A stretch of DNA of 64,000 bases from Geothrix sp. (GCF_030219325.1 NZ_CP126625.1:1166857-1230856); one strand, 5' to 3'. Counted from the stretch's first letter, positions 8,755-18,042 are shown. Numbers and translations are program-made. The notes: generated by a model not told the origin, from the letters alone.

Positions 8755-9570
8755 TCAGTTCCCCAGGTACGTGAACCAGAACCGCACGCCGAGATACTGC
8801 CCCTCGTACCCCTCCGGCAGCCGCTGGAGGGGCGCGGAGCGCAGCACGGCCATGCGGGCGCTCTCGTCCATGGCCGCGTTGCCGCTGGGGATCTCCACGC
8901 GCACGCGGTCGAGGCTGCCGTCCCGGGCGACGCGGAAGTAGATCTGCACCCGGCCCTGGGTGCTGGAGACGCGGTTCCAGTTGCTGGTGATGCGGGTCTG
9001 CACCTGCTGCAGGTACCAGGTGTAGGGAAAGTCCCCGTCCACGCCCCCCACCAAGCCCACGCCGCCCTGCACGCCGGAGGTGGGGTTCAGTCCGGGGATG
9101 CCACTGCCCGCGCCGAAGGCCGCCCCGTTACCGGTGCCCACGGCCCCGGCCACGGGGGTCGGCGTGGCGGTCTTGCCCTTGGCGGCCGTGGTGCCCGTGC
9201 CCTGGCTGGCGGCGTCCTTGTTGTCGCCCCGGGCGGCGGCCGTGGTGGTCTTGGCGGCGAAGGGATCGGGGGCGGTGGCCGAGGGGGCAGTCTGGCGGAC
9301 CGGGGCCACCTCCTCCACCCGGCGCAGGCGCTCTCCGGACTTGCCCACCTCCATGGCCTCGGAGCCGCCGGAGGCGCCGGCCAAGGCCGAGGGCAGGTTC
9401 ACCCAGGTGACCTTCACTTCCTCGGGCTTCTCCGCGCCGCCCCCCCGGGGCCAGAAGAAGGCCACCCCCAGGGTCAGGTGCAGGGCCAGGCTCAGGGCCA
9501 GACCGGGGCCCCAGCGCAGCTCACCGAGGTGGGCGCGGCTGCGGAGGTAGGCCTGCAGATCCTGGCTCAT
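8755..9570 (-). CDS. TonB/TolA-type energy-transducing protein
   Basis: 271 residues. A single N-terminal membrane helix (about 21-40, LALSLALHLTLGVAFFW) includes the Ser-His spacing typical of TonB family anchors. A long Ala/Thr/Gly-rich periplasmic linker follows (50-190), then a C-terminal TonB/TolA-like domain (about 190-271: YLQQVQTRITSNWN, VQIYFRVARDGSLDRVRV, AMDESARMAVLRSAPLQRLPEG). It would transmit proton-motive force from an ExbB/ExbD or TolQ/TolR motor to the outer membrane. Its ATG overlaps the ExbD/TolR stop (ATGA). Whether it acts as TonB or TolA cannot be told from sequence alone. Confidence 0.85.
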   Translation of the reverse strand: MSQDLQAYLRSRAHLGELRWGPGLALSLALHLTLGVAFFWPRGGGAEKPEEVKVTWVNLPSALAGASGGSEAMEVGKSGERLRRVEEVAPVRQTAPSATAPDPFAAKTTTAAARGDNKDAASQGTGTTAAKGKTATPTPVAGAVGTGNGAAFGAGSGIPGLNPTSGVQGGVGLVGGVDGDFPYTWYLQQVQTRITSNWNRVSSTQGRVQIYFRVARDGSLDRVRVEIPSGNAAMDESARMAVLRSAPLQRLPEGYEGQYLGVRFWFTYLGN

Positions 9571-9995
9571 CTCAGGTCGATGGGGGGCGCCGCGGGGGCA
9601 GCGGCGGTGACGAAGCCCACCTGAGTGAAACCGGCCTCGCGGATGGCGTCCACCACCTGGATGACGCGGCCGTAGGGCACGTTGTGGTCGGCGCGGACCA
9701 GCACGGGCCGCTTGCCGTCACTCTGGGCCTTGGCTTTCAGCTGGTTGGCCAGGACGGGCAGGGGCATGAAGGCCTGGCCGAACTGCAGGCGCCCGTCGAA
9801 GGTGATGGAAACGGTGAGCGCCTCGCTCTCCAGGTTGCGTCCGGTGCGGCTCTCCGGAAGCTTCACGTCCACGCCCGTGGTCATCATGGGTGCCGCGATC
9901 ATGAAGATGATCAGGAGCACCAGCATCACGTCGATGAGCGGCGTCATGTTGATGTCGGCCATGGCGCCGCGCCTGGATCCTGGGGTGAAGGCCAT
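9567..9995 (-). CDS. ExbD/TolR family biopolymer transport protein
   Basis: 142 residues. One N-terminal membrane helix carries the essential Asp (Asp22 in PLIDVMLVLLIIFMI), followed by the periplasmic ExbD domain with VSITFDGRLQFG and LVRADHNVPYGRVIQVVDAIREAGF. It forms the stator/rotor complex with ExbB or TolQ. It is coupled to the TonB/TolA-like gene downstream. The usual exbB/tolQ partner is not adjacent: upstream lies the terminator of dctA, so the motor subunit must be encoded elsewhere. Confidence 0.92.
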   Translation of the reverse strand: MAFTPGSRRGAMADINMTPLIDVMLVLLIIFMIAAPMMTTGVDVKLPESRTGRNLESEALTVSITFDGRLQFGQAFMPLPVLANQLKAKAQSDGKRPVLVRADHNVPYGRVIQVVDAIREAGFTQVGFVTAAAPAAPPIDLR

Positions 9996-10109
9996 GCTGC
10001 TCCCGGGCTAGAGGGCTCCAGTCTAACGCGTGGCGACCCCGGCAACGGCGCGGCTGGATCCCGGGCCCTGCGGCCCCGGTCTCCGGCAGACCGCCCGCCG
10101 GCCCAAGAA

Positions 10110-10135
10110 AAAGCGGGAGCCCCGGCTCCCGCTTT
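10110..10135 (-). terminator. Rho-independent terminator of dctA
   Basis: A perfect 11-bp stem AAAGCGGGAGC / GCTCCCGCTTT closes a 4-base loop. On the minus strand it is followed by a T-rich tract (TTTTTCTT counting the stem's last bases). It lies 20 bases after the dctA stop and separates that gene from exbD. Confidence 0.85.
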
Positions 10136-10154
10136 CCTCCTGGATCAGAGAACG

Positions 10155-11462
10155 CTATTCGACTTCGCCGGCCAGGGCAGGCACTTCCGCCAAGGGTGCG
10201 GGGGACTTCGACTTGCCGAGGGTGGCGTGGAAGGTCTCCCAGTCCAGCTCCTTCTCCCAGCTGGCCATGACCACGGCGGCGATGCAGTTGCCGATGTGGT
10301 TGGTGATGGCGCGGGCCTCGGACATGAACTTGTCGATGCCGAGGATCAGGGCCATGCCGGCCACGGGGATGCCCGGCACCACCGCCAGGGTGGCGGCCAG
10401 GGTGATGAAGCCGGACCCGGTGACGCCCGCGGCGCCCTTGCTGGTGATCATGGCCACCACTAGGATGCCCATCTGCTGGCCCAGGGTGAGCTCGATGCCC
10501 AGGGCCTGGGCGATGAAGAGCGAGGCCAGGGTCATGTAGATGTTGGTGCCGTCCAGGTTGAACGAGTAGCCGGTGGGGATGACCAGGCCCACGATGGACT
10601 TCGACAGGCCCAGCTTCTCCATCTTCTCCATGAGCGGGATCAGCGCCGACTCTGACGAGCTGGTGGCCATGACCAGCAGGAGCTCGTCCTTGATGTAGCC
10701 CACCACCTTGAAGATGTTGAAGCCCGCCAACCGGGCGATGATGCCCAGAACCACGAAGATGAAGATGGCGCAGGTCGCATAGAAGAGGAAGATGAGCTGG
10801 GCCATGGGCACCAGCGACTTCAGGCCGAACTTGCCGATGGTGTAGGCGATGGCGGCGCCGGCGCCGATGGGGGCGAGGTAGAGGATCTGGTGCATGACGC
10901 CGAAGAACATCTTGCTGACGTTCTCCAGGAAGCCGATGAGGGGCGCCTTGTACTTGTCGTTCATGGCGGCCACGGAGAAGCCGAGCAGCACGGAGATCAG
11001 CAGCACCTGCAGGATGTCGCCGTCCGTGAAGGCGCTGAACATCGTCTTGGGGATCATCTTCAACAGGTGCTCCGAAACCGTCATGTGCTGCGCCTGCGCC
11101 ACGTACCCGGCCACCAGCTTGGGATCCAGCTTCGATGGATCGGCATGGAAGCTCCGGCCGGGCCCGAAGACGTTGGCCATGACCAGTCCGATCACCAGCG
11201 CCAGGGTGCTGACGATCTCAAAATAGAGGATGGCCTTGCCGCCCACGCGGCCGGCCTTCTTGATGCTGCCGGAGCCCGCGATGCCCAGCACCACGCTGCA
11301 GAGGATCACGGGCGGGATGAGCATCTTGATGAGGGCGATGAAGCCGTCGGCCAGGGGCTGCATCTTCACCGCGATGATGGGGAAGAAGTGGCCGAGCAGG
11401 GCGCCGAGGACGATGGCGACCGCGACCCAGTTGTACAGTTTCGTTGCAGCGCGCTTGATCAT
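10155..11462 (-). CDS. dctA: C4-dicarboxylate/cation symporter (DctA/GltP family)
   Basis: 435 residues, inner-membrane DAACS (SLC1) symporter importing dicarboxylates or acidic amino acids with H+ or Na+. Family signatures are visible: the serine-rich re-entrant loop [17 protein letters not shown], the [11 protein letters not shown] motif of TM7, [13 protein letters not shown] of the second hairpin and the final substrate-site segment [14 protein letters not shown]. An AGGT ribosome site precedes the ATG. It lies directly downstream of a CitA/DcuS-like sensor and its regulator, so the likely substrate class is C4-dicarboxylates or citrate. Glutamate/aspartate transport remains possible. Confidence 0.88.
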   Translation of the reverse strand: MIKRAATKLYNWVAVAIVLGALLGHFFPIIAVKMQPLADGFIALIKMLIPPVILCSVVLGIAGSGSIKKAGRVGGKAILYFEIVSTLALVIGLVMANVFGPGRSFHADPSKLDPKLVAGYVAQAQHMTVSEHLLKMIPKTMFSAFTDGDILQVLLISVLLGFSVAAMNDKYKAPLIGFLENVSKMFFGVMHQILYLAPIGAGAAIAYTIGKFGLKSLVPMAQLIFLFYATCAIFIFVVLGIIARLAGFNIFKVVGYIKDELLLVMATSSSESALIPLMEKMEKLGLSKSIVGLVIPTGYSFNLDGTNIYMTLASLFIAQALGIELTLGQQMGILVVAMITSKGAAGVTGSGFITLAATLAVVPGIPVAGMALILGIDKFMSEARAITNHIGNCIAAVVMASWEKELDWETFHATLGKSKSPAPLAEVPALAGEVE

Positions 11463-11546
11463 GGGACCTCCGGGGGGTTTTCCCTATCCTCGGCGGTCCT
11501 GGTGGAAGTCGGTCGTTCTGGAAGTTGATTCCAGGAATTGGAACTT

Positions 11547-11564
11547 TTGTAAGCGGCCTTGTAA
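11547..11564 (-). promoter_or_regulatory. Tandem TTACAA direct repeats upstream of dctA
   Basis: On the minus strand, TTACAA occurs twice with a 12-base period between the regulator gene and dctA, about 85-100 bases before the dctA start. Direct repeats spaced by about one helical turn are what CitB/DcuR-type dimeric regulators often bind. The assignment as operator is inference; no clear -35/-10 pair was seen. Confidence 0.35.
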
Positions 11565-11570
11565 CGCCGG

Positions 11571-12287
11571 TCACAGGAACCGGTGGGCCTCGCGCAGGTA
11601 GGCCCGCTGGAGCTGGAAGCGGTGGACCGGCCGGCCGCCGGTGCCATAGCCGGGTTCCATGCGGAGCACCTTCAGGGTGCAGAGGAACTCGAAGTACTTC
11701 CGGACGGACACCCGGGAGATGCCCACCTGCTGGCCGATCTCCTCGCTGGTGAACCAGGAGGGATCCCCCTGCCAGGCGGCGATGGCCTGCAGCACCTTGT
11801 CCAGGGTGTTCCGGTCCAGGCCCTTGGGGAGCCCTTGCGTCGCCGGCCGCTCGGCGGGACGGCGGGCCAGGCGCTTGTCGAGTTCGGTCTGGTCGAGGGT
11901 CTGCCCCTCCCGGATCAGGCGTCGGGTCTCGCCATAGCGCTCGAAGGCCTGCTTGAGCCGCTCGAACTCGAAGGGCTTGATGAGGTAGTCCACCGCGCCC
12001 AGCTTCAGGGCCCGGTCGATGGTCGCCGCATCCCTGGCCGCGGTCACGAAGATCACATCCACATCCAGGGCCTGCCTGCGGATCTCCTCCATGAGCTCGA
12101 GGCCGCTCTGCCCGGGCATGAAGATGTCCAGCAGCAGCAGGTCCACGGTGTGGGTCCGGAGCAGGTCCAGGGCCTCGGAGGCGCTCCGGGCGGAGGCCAC
12201 CATCTCGAAGCCCGGCACCCGCCCCAGGTACAGCCGGTTGAGCTCGGCCACCATGGGATCGTCTTCGACCAGCAGCACGCGGATCAT
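11571..12287 (-). CDS. CitB/DcuR-type response regulator
   Basis: 238 residues. Receiver domain 1-115 with Asp9/Asp10, phosphorylated Asp54 in LLLDIFMPG, Thr82 and Lys104. The C-terminal helix-turn-helix region contains WFTSEEIGQQVGISRVSVRKYFEFL and ends RPVHRFQL, as in the CitB/DpiA/DcuR family. It probably activates the adjacent dctA. The ATG overlaps the TGA of the sensor kinase (ATGA), so kinase and regulator are made together. Confidence 0.92.
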   Translation of the reverse strand: MIRVLLVEDDPMVAELNRLYLGRVPGFEMVASARSASEALDLLRTHTVDLLLLDIFMPGQSGLELMEEIRRQALDVDVIFVTAARDAATIDRALKLGAVDYLIKPFEFERLKQAFERYGETRRLIREGQTLDQTELDKRLARRPAERPATQGLPKGLDRNTLDKVLQAIAAWQGDPSWFTSEEIGQQVGISRVSVRKYFEFLCTLKVLRMEPGYGTGGRPVHRFQLQRAYLREAHRFL

Positions 12288-13882
12288 GGTTCCTCCCCGG
12301 GCAGCGGGATGGTGGCTGAGAAGCGGGCACCGCCCTCGGTTTGATTCTCCGCCAGCAGGCGCCCGCCGCGGGCCTCGAGGGTGCGGGCCACCTGCCAGAG
12401 CCCGAAGCCCCGGTGCTCGCCCTTGGTGGAGGCCCCCCGGGAGAAACCGCGGGCCCGGATGGATTCCGGCAGTCCAGGCCCTGTGTCCTCGACGGCCAGG
12501 TGCAGCCAGGATCCCTCGGGGCGGAGGACCACGCGGATCTCGCGGCGGGGCCCGTCCCCGATGGCCTCGACCGCGTTCTCGAGGAGGTTGCCCAGGATGG
12601 TGACCAGGTCGTGGGAGAACCCGTCGTCGGCGCCCGGAGATAGCGAAGCCTCCGCATCCAGCTGCATGTGGATGTTCTGCTCCCGCGCCGAGGCGAAGCG
12701 CGCCAGCAGGAAGCCGGCGACGACGGGGTCCTTGATCCGCTGGACCACGAAGCCCACCTCGTCGTCGAGGCGGCCTGCCACGCCGGTGATGAAGGTCTTG
12801 AGGCGGTCGTATTCCTCCAGCCGGACCAGTCCGAGGATCACGTGGAGCTTGTTCATGAACTCGTGGGTCTGAGCCCGGAGGGCATCGGCATAGAAGCGGA
12901 CCCCGGTCAGCTGCTCGGCCAGGCGGTTCACCTGGGTCTTGTCGCGGAAGGTGGCCACGGCCCCGGCAATGCGCCCATCCACCAGCACCGGGACGCGGTT
13001 CGTCAGGATGGGCAGGCCCAGGATGTCGCCCTCCTGGTCGTACTCGGCCTGGCCGGTCTCGATGATGGTGCGGAGCCTCGAACTGGGCAGCACCTCCTCG
13101 ACGTTGCGGCCCACCAGCTCGCCGTGGCTCCCGGCCAGCGCGAAGAGCCGCAGGGCCTCCTCGTTGACGATGGTGACGACCAGATCCCGGTTCACCCCGA
13201 TGATGCCCTCGCGGACTGAATGGAGCATGGCGTTGCGCTGCTGGAGCACGGTCGAGATCTCCTGGGGCTCCATGCCCATCAGGATCCGCTTGATGCGGCC
13301 GGCCAGGTACAGGGCACCCAGGATCCCGGCGGCGAAGCCGATGACCCCGCCCAGGGCGATGCGCTTGCGGATGCTGACGACGGCGCGGTCCACGCCGGAC
13401 TGGAGCAGCCCCACGGCCACGGCGCCCACCTGCCGGTCCCCATCCCGGACGGGGGTGAAGGCCCGCAGGGAGACGCCGAGCGTGCCCTTGGCCACGGAGA
13501 GGTAGGATCGCCCCCGATAGACATCCGCATCGTCACCACCGGCGAAGTGCGCCCCGATGAGCGACCGGTTGGGGTGGGAGAGCCGGAGGCCGTTCATGTC
13601 GATGACGACGACATAGTCCACGCCCGATTCGATCCGGATCTGTTCGGCCAGGTCCTGGACCTGACCTGGAGGGCGCCTTCCCACCAGCCCCTCCCGCACC
13701 ACTTCAGACTCGGCCATGATCCGCGACAGCAGCACGACCTTTTCGCCCAGGGCCTCCCGGGTCTGCTGCTCCATCCGCCAGTGCACCAGGATGCCGGTGA
13801 GGAGCAGGGCCAGGCCCAGAATCAAGGAGACCAGGAGGGTGATCCTGGTCCGGAGCTGGAGGATTGGGCGCACCCGCGGCAT
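12284..13882 (-). CDS. CitA/DcuS-type sensor histidine kinase
   Basis: 532 residues. TM1 at about 13-34, a periplasmic PDC/CitA-like sensor domain (VDYVVVIDMNGLRLSHPNRSLIG, YLSVAKGTLGVSLRAFTPV), TM2 near residues 170-195, a cytoplasmic PAS domain (GIIGVNRDLVVTIVNEEALRLF), the H-box RAQTHEFMNKLHVILGL and an HATPase domain with NLLENAVEA, DTGPGLP and GFGLW. This is the family that senses citrate or C4-dicarboxylates. The start at 13882 has AGGA about 12 bases upstream; an ATG four codons earlier and a GTG further out are alternatives. With the regulator and dctA it forms a substrate-induced uptake module. Confidence 0.92.
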   Translation of the reverse strand: MPRVRPILQLRTRITLLVSLILGLALLLTGILVHWRMEQQTREALGEKVVLLSRIMAESEVVREGLVGRRPPGQVQDLAEQIRIESGVDYVVVIDMNGLRLSHPNRSLIGAHFAGGDDADVYRGRSYLSVAKGTLGVSLRAFTPVRDGDRQVGAVAVGLLQSGVDRAVVSIRKRIALGGVIGFAAGILGALYLAGRIKRILMGMEPQEISTVLQQRNAMLHSVREGIIGVNRDLVVTIVNEEALRLFALAGSHGELVGRNVEEVLPSSRLRTIIETGQAEYDQEGDILGLPILTNRVPVLVDGRIAGAVATFRDKTQVNRLAEQLTGVRFYADALRAQTHEFMNKLHVILGLVRLEEYDRLKTFITGVAGRLDDEVGFVVQRIKDPVVAGFLLARFASAREQNIHMQLDAEASLSPGADDGFSHDLVTILGNLLENAVEAIGDGPRREIRVVLRPEGSWLHLAVEDTGPGLPESIRARGFSRGASTKGEHRGFGLWQVARTLEARGGRLLAENQTEGGARFSATIPLPGEEP

Positions 13883-13931
13883 GTTATGGATCATCCTAGC
13901 CGGTCCCGGCCAGGAGAGCGTCACCCCGGGG

Positions 13932-14786
13932 CTACAGGCTGACCGGCGCCACCAGGTACTTCCCCTTGGCGTCCCGGCTCACGGTGCCCGCGGGGATGTC
14001 GGGGTCGTGCTCGAAGACGCAGACCGTGCCGTCCCCCGTGACTTCCGCGAGCACTTTCTGGCGCTCGTCCACGCAGGTGACCACGTCCAGGTCGTAGCCC
14101 ATGACCCAGGCAGGTTGGATGTGGCGGGCCGTGGGGATGAGGTCGGCCAGGTACAGGAGGCGCTGACCGCCGCCTTCGACCACCACGTTCTGCAGGCCTT
14201 CGATGTGGCCGGGGGCGGGACGCACGGAGATGCCGGGCAGGATCTCGGTGGTGCCTTCCACCGTATCCAGGATGCCCGCGGCCTCCATGGGTTCCCAGTT
14301 CTGGGGCAGGTAGCTGGCCTTCACGCGCAGGTGCGGGTGCCTGGCATCGGCGAGATCCTGGGCCTGCACCACGTAGCGGGCGTTGGGAAAGCTGGGGACG
14401 ATCCTGCCGTCGGCATCGAAGCGCGTGCTGCCCCCCGCGTGGTCGAAGTGCAGGTGGGTGAGGATGCAGAGGGTGATGTCCTCGGGCTTCACGCCGTGCC
14501 CGGCGAGGCTGGCGTCCAGCACGCCCCGGCCCTGGAACTTGAAGCGGGCCATGAAGTCGTCGGTCTCCTTGTCGCCGTTCCCGTTGTCCACGAGGATGAC
14601 GTGCTTCCTGCCACCCACCTCGCCGCGGATCAGCAGGCAGTTGGTGGCCATGAGGATCTGGTTCTCTTCGTCGGCGGGGTAGATCTTGTTCCACACCACC
14701 TTGGGCACCGTGCCGAACATGGCGCCGCCATCCAGCCGGAAGGTGCCGCCGCTGACGATCTGGACATCCCAGGGACCGAACTGCAT
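13932..14786 (-). CDS. MBL-fold metallo-hydrolase
   Basis: 284 residues, metallo-beta-lactamase superfamily. The dinuclear metal motif is visible as HLHFDHAGG, with further ligands in APGHIEG and LLYLADLIPTARH. The overall layout resembles quorum-quenching lactonase-like and related hydrolases, but substrate cannot be deduced. Its AGGAGG ribosome site overlaps the stop of the E1 gene, so it is cotranscribed with the 2-oxoacid dehydrogenase. A metabolic rather than signalling role (thioester or lactone hydrolysis) is therefore plausible inference. Confidence 0.85.
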   Translation of the reverse strand: MQFGPWDVQIVSGGTFRLDGGAMFGTVPKVVWNKIYPADEENQILMATNCLLIRGEVGGRKHVILVDNGNGDKETDDFMARFKFQGRGVLDASLAGHGVKPEDITLCILTHLHFDHAGGSTRFDADGRIVPSFPNARYVVQAQDLADARHPHLRVKASYLPQNWEPMEAAGILDTVEGTTEILPGISVRPAPGHIEGLQNVVVEGGGQRLLYLADLIPTARHIQPAWVMGYDLDVVTCVDERQKVLAEVTGDGTVCVFEHDPDIPAGTVSRDAKGKYLVAPVSL

Positions 14787-14795
14787 GGAGACCTC

Positions 14796-16859
14796 CTAGA
14801 AAGCCAGGACTTTCCTGGCGGCGGCCAGCACCTTGTCGGTGTTGGGCAGGGTGGCGCGCTCGAGGATGCGGTTGAAGCCCACGGGGGTGAACTCCGAGCC
14901 CACCCGCTCCACGGGGGCATCCAGCCAGGGGAAGCACTCGGAAGCCACGATGGCCGCCAGCTCGCCGCCGAAGCCGCCGAAGACCTTGTCCTCGTGGGCG
15001 ATGAGCACGCGATGGGTTTTCTTCACGGAGGCGATGATGGCTCCGGTGTCCAGGGGACTCAGGCTGCGGAGGTCGATGACCTCTGCGGACTTCCCCTCCT
15101 TCTCCAGCTTGGTCGCGGCTTCCAGGGCGAAGTGCACCGGCGTGCCATAGGTGAGGATGGTGAGGTCGGTGCCCTCGCGGCGGACGCGGGCCTTGCCGAA
15201 AGGTACGGCGAAGTCCAGGGGGATGGTGGCGTGGGCCATCTTCGCGTTGTAGAGGAACTTCGGCTCGAGGTACAGGGTGGTGCCGCGGCTGCGCAGGGCC
15301 GTGCGCAGCAGGCCCGCGGCGTCGTCGGCGAAGGCGGGCACCACCACACGGATGCCGGGCAGGGTGGTGAGCCAGCCCTCCACGTTCTGCGAGTGGTAGA
15401 GACCGCCGCCGATGTAGCCGCCGGAGGCGATGCGGATGGTGATGTTGGGCGAGAACTGGCCGTTGCTCCGCCAGTAGTCGTGGCTGGTCTCCACGATCTG
15501 CTCAGCGGCGGGCCAGATGTAGTCGGCGAACTCGGCACCCTCCACCACCACGCGGATCTTGTCGTCGAGACGGACGAAGCCGTTGGCCGTGCCCACGATG
15601 TAGTCCTCGGCGATGGGGCCGTTGAACACGCGCTTCTCGCCGAATTCCTGCTGCAGCCCCTTCGACACGTTGAAGATGCCGCCCTTCTCCTTGTTGGCCA
15701 TGTCCTGGCCCCAGATGAAGGTGTCGGGATTGTGCCGGAACTCCTCCTTGAGGGTCTGGTTCAGGGCCGCGATGAGGCTCAGGGTCTCGCCCGTTTCGCG
15801 ATGCGTGCCATCCGGGTACTGCTCCGATACCCAGCCTTCGGGGATGACGAAGTCGTGGATGCTGGCGGGGTCCGGATTGGGCGCGGCCATGGCCTTGTCA
15901 TGGGCGGCCAGGTAGCGGGCCTGGTTGTCGATCTCGATGGCCTTCAGCTCATCCTCGCTGAGCCCGTGCTCCAGGCAGTAGGCCCGGAAGCGGGGCAGGG
16001 GATCCTTGGCCTTGGCCTCGGCGCGTTCGGCGTCGTCGCGGTAGAGCTCATGCCGGTCCGAGTTGGAGTGGCTGCCGATGCGCACGCAGGTGGCGTAGAC
16101 CATGGCCGGTCCCTTGCCGGTACGGACGTAGGCCAGGGCCTCCTCCATGGCCCGCATGGAATCCGGGAAGTCGAGCCCGTCGCACTTGATGATCCGGAGG
16201 TTCGGGAAGCCGCTGAAGTTGTCGCAGATGTGCTCGTTGGCGCTCTGGTCCCGCTTGGGCACCGAGATGCCGTAGCCGTTGTCCTGGACGACGAACACCA
16301 CGGGCAGCTGCTCGCGGTCGGCGCCGTTGATGCTCTCGAAGCAGTAGCCTTCGGACAGGGAGGATTCCCCCTGGCTGCTGAAGACGATGCTGTCGCGGCC
16401 ATAGGTTTTCACCGCGCGGGCCAGGCCCACGGCGTGCTGGGTGTGGTTCCCCGTGAGGCTGGACACGTTCTGGATGCCGATGGAGGGCTTCGCGAAGTGG
16501 TTGCTCATGTGGCGCCCGCCCCCCGCGACGTCCGTGGCCTTGGAGATGCCGTTGAGGATGATCTCCTCGGGGGTGAGGCCCGCCGCCAGGCAAGTGAGCA
16601 TGTCGCGGTAGTAGGGGAAGAGGAAGTCGCGGCCGGGCCGGAATGACAGGCCGGCGGCCAGCTGGATGCCGTCATGACCGGCGCAGGGCGCGTGGTACGA
16701 CCAGCCGATGGCCTGCTTCAGGTAGTTCGGGGCCTTGTCGTCCAGCAGACGGCCGAGGTGCATCAGCTCATACCAGTGGCAGAGATCCTCGCGGCTGGGG
16801 CCTTCGCGGCCATCCAACGCGTTGAGGGCCGTCTTCACCAGGGTCGGAGTGTCCAACAT
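14796..16859 (-). CDS. Fused alpha/beta E1 subunit of 2-oxoacid (branched-chain) dehydrogenase
   Basis: 687 residues. The first ~350 form the thiamine-diphosphate E1 alpha part (YYRDMLTCLAAGLTPEEI, GGRHMSNHF, VVFVVQDNGYGIS). The rest is the E1 beta part (GQDMANKEKGGIFNVSKGLQQEFG, FNGPIAEDYIVGTANGF, EFADYIWPAAEQIVETSHDYWRSNGQF, ending in the transketolase C-terminal domain). Such fusions are common for 2-oxoisovalerate-type E1. It decarboxylates branched 2-oxoacids and passes the acyl group to lipoyl-E2, which is not in the window. The ATG at 16859 has a GGAGGT site just upstream; the frame is open for another 1.2 kb upstream but that part is antisense to other genes. Confidence 0.9.
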   Translation of the reverse strand: MLDTPTLVKTALNALDGREGPSREDLCHWYELMHLGRLLDDKAPNYLKQAIGWSYHAPCAGHDGIQLAAGLSFRPGRDFLFPYYRDMLTCLAAGLTPEEIILNGISKATDVAGGGRHMSNHFAKPSIGIQNVSSLTGNHTQHAVGLARAVKTYGRDSIVFSSQGESSLSEGYCFESINGADREQLPVVFVVQDNGYGISVPKRDQSANEHICDNFSGFPNLRIIKCDGLDFPDSMRAMEEALAYVRTGKGPAMVYATCVRIGSHSNSDRHELYRDDAERAEAKAKDPLPRFRAYCLEHGLSEDELKAIEIDNQARYLAAHDKAMAAPNPDPASIHDFVIPEGWVSEQYPDGTHRETGETLSLIAALNQTLKEEFRHNPDTFIWGQDMANKEKGGIFNVSKGLQQEFGEKRVFNGPIAEDYIVGTANGFVRLDDKIRVVVEGAEFADYIWPAAEQIVETSHDYWRSNGQFSPNITIRIASGGYIGGGLYHSQNVEGWLTTLPGIRVVVPAFADDAAGLLRTALRSRGTTLYLEPKFLYNAKMAHATIPLDFAVPFGKARVRREGTDLTILTYGTPVHFALEAATKLEKEGKSAEVIDLRSLSPLDTGAIIASVKKTHRVLIAHEDKVFGGFGGELAAIVASECFPWLDAPVERVGSEFTPVGFNRILERATLPNTDKVLAAARKVLAF

Positions 16860-16957
16860 CCACCTCCAAAGATCCGGACTCTCACCGGCTGTACCAGAGC
16901 CTTTCATCATCCCATGGACCCGCGGACGGGGCCAACCGGCAGACCTGGGCGCAGGAC

Positions 16958-17953
16958 TCAGCCGTGGTTCCAGAGGAGGGCGGAACCCTCTCGATTGGCG
17001 TCCGTAAAGGCTTTCGCCACGCGACGCAAAGCCGACTTCATGGTCATGTCCTTGCCGTCCGGAAGCCATAGCGTGGCTCCGGTCGGATGGTTTCCGACGG
17101 TGGCGCGAAGGCGGGACAGCAGTACTTCCGCGCCCGAATCGCTGGTGTGCGGCAGGAGCAGCAGGTACTGGTCCGTGGACAGTTCCACCAGGAGATCCTC
17201 GCCACGGAGGTGGTTCATCACCGTGGCCAGCCGGCCCTTGGTGCCCGGAAGCATGGGCTGGGACCACAGGGCGAGGGCCATGGGTTCCCGCCGCCGCCGG
17301 GCCATGAAGAGCGTGGAGCGCAGCCAGATGTCCAGGTAGCGGCGGTTGGGGAGGCCCGAGCGTGCGCTGAGCAGGGCGCTGTCCTCCACGATGGCACTGC
17401 TCAGTTCCAGAGCGTCGAGGGCGGCCTGCAGCTCCCGCTTGAGGTTCTCGGATTCCAGCGTCCGCGCGATGAGATGCCCCATGGTGCGCAGCAGGGCCAG
17501 CTCGGCGCGGGTGAACGGCCGGGGGGCGTGGTGCTGCACGCAGAGGGTGCCCACCGCCTGGTCCCCCACCTTCAGGGCCACGCCGGCATAGGCGCGGATG
17601 CCGAGTTCCAGATGGCCGGGCGACTTGCGCCAGCGGGGTTCCCTGGCCGCATCGGGGATCGTGAGCGTGCGGTCCGGATGGGCGATCACGAAGGGACAGA
17701 AGCCCTTTTCCGGGGCCTCGAAGATGCGGTCCATGTTGGCGCGGGGGGCCACCGACCACCAGAACACCTCGTGGCCGAGCCCGGTGATGCGGGTGAGGAG
17801 GGCCCGGTCCACCCCGAGGGCCTGCACCAGCAGCGCCAGCCCGTGTTCGAAGAGCCGGGCCGAGTCGGTCCGACTGTCGTGCAGCAGCTCGGACAGCGAG
17901 GCAAGGTGATCCGCGGTGCCGGTGCGACGCTTGACGGGTTTGGCCACCACCAC
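16958..17953 (-). CDS. GAF-domain protein with degenerate GGDEF domain
   Basis: 331 residues, cytosolic. The N-terminal GAF domain (about 20-175) contains FCPFVIAHPDRTLTIPDAA, YAGVALKVGDQAVGTLCVQ and FTRAELALLRTMGHLIA. The second half (190-331) starts SGLPNRRYLDIWL, as GGDEF domains do, but the catalytic GG(D/E)EF loop reads LSTDQYLLLLP. It therefore should not make c-di-GMP and may bind a ligand or act as a scaffold. The GTG start at 17953 has GGAG six bases upstream. It is an isolated gene between nfu and the E1 gene. Confidence 0.78.
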   Translation of the reverse strand: MVVAKPVKRRTGTADHLASLSELLHDSRTDSARLFEHGLALLVQALGVDRALLTRITGLGHEVFWWSVAPRANMDRIFEAPEKGFCPFVIAHPDRTLTIPDAAREPRWRKSPGHLELGIRAYAGVALKVGDQAVGTLCVQHHAPRPFTRAELALLRTMGHLIARTLESENLKRELQAALDALELSSAIVEDSALLSARSGLPNRRYLDIWLRSTLFMARRRREPMALALWSQPMLPGTKGRLATVMNHLRGEDLLVELSTDQYLLLLPHTSDSGAEVLLSRLRATVGNHPTGATLWLPDGKDMTMKSALRRVAKAFTDANREGSALLWNHG

Positions 17954-18042
17954 GCGGATCTCCGGAAGTGCCTTTAGGGTGCCCGCCTTTTTGCCGGGCG
18001 CAACCCCTACCTGGGGAGAAGGTGGAACCTGGGACTTCCGTC

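Noticed and set aside
13932-14786. Beta-lactamase as target of the BlaI system
   Set aside because: Sequence is a general MBL hydrolase, far away and cotranscribed with E1; no BlaI-like dyad upstream.
13716-16646. 976-codon open frame on the plus strand
   Set aside because: It runs antisense to the sensor kinase, MBL hydrolase and E1 gene; its Gly/His/Val/Asp-rich translation is the usual antisense product of GC-rich codons.
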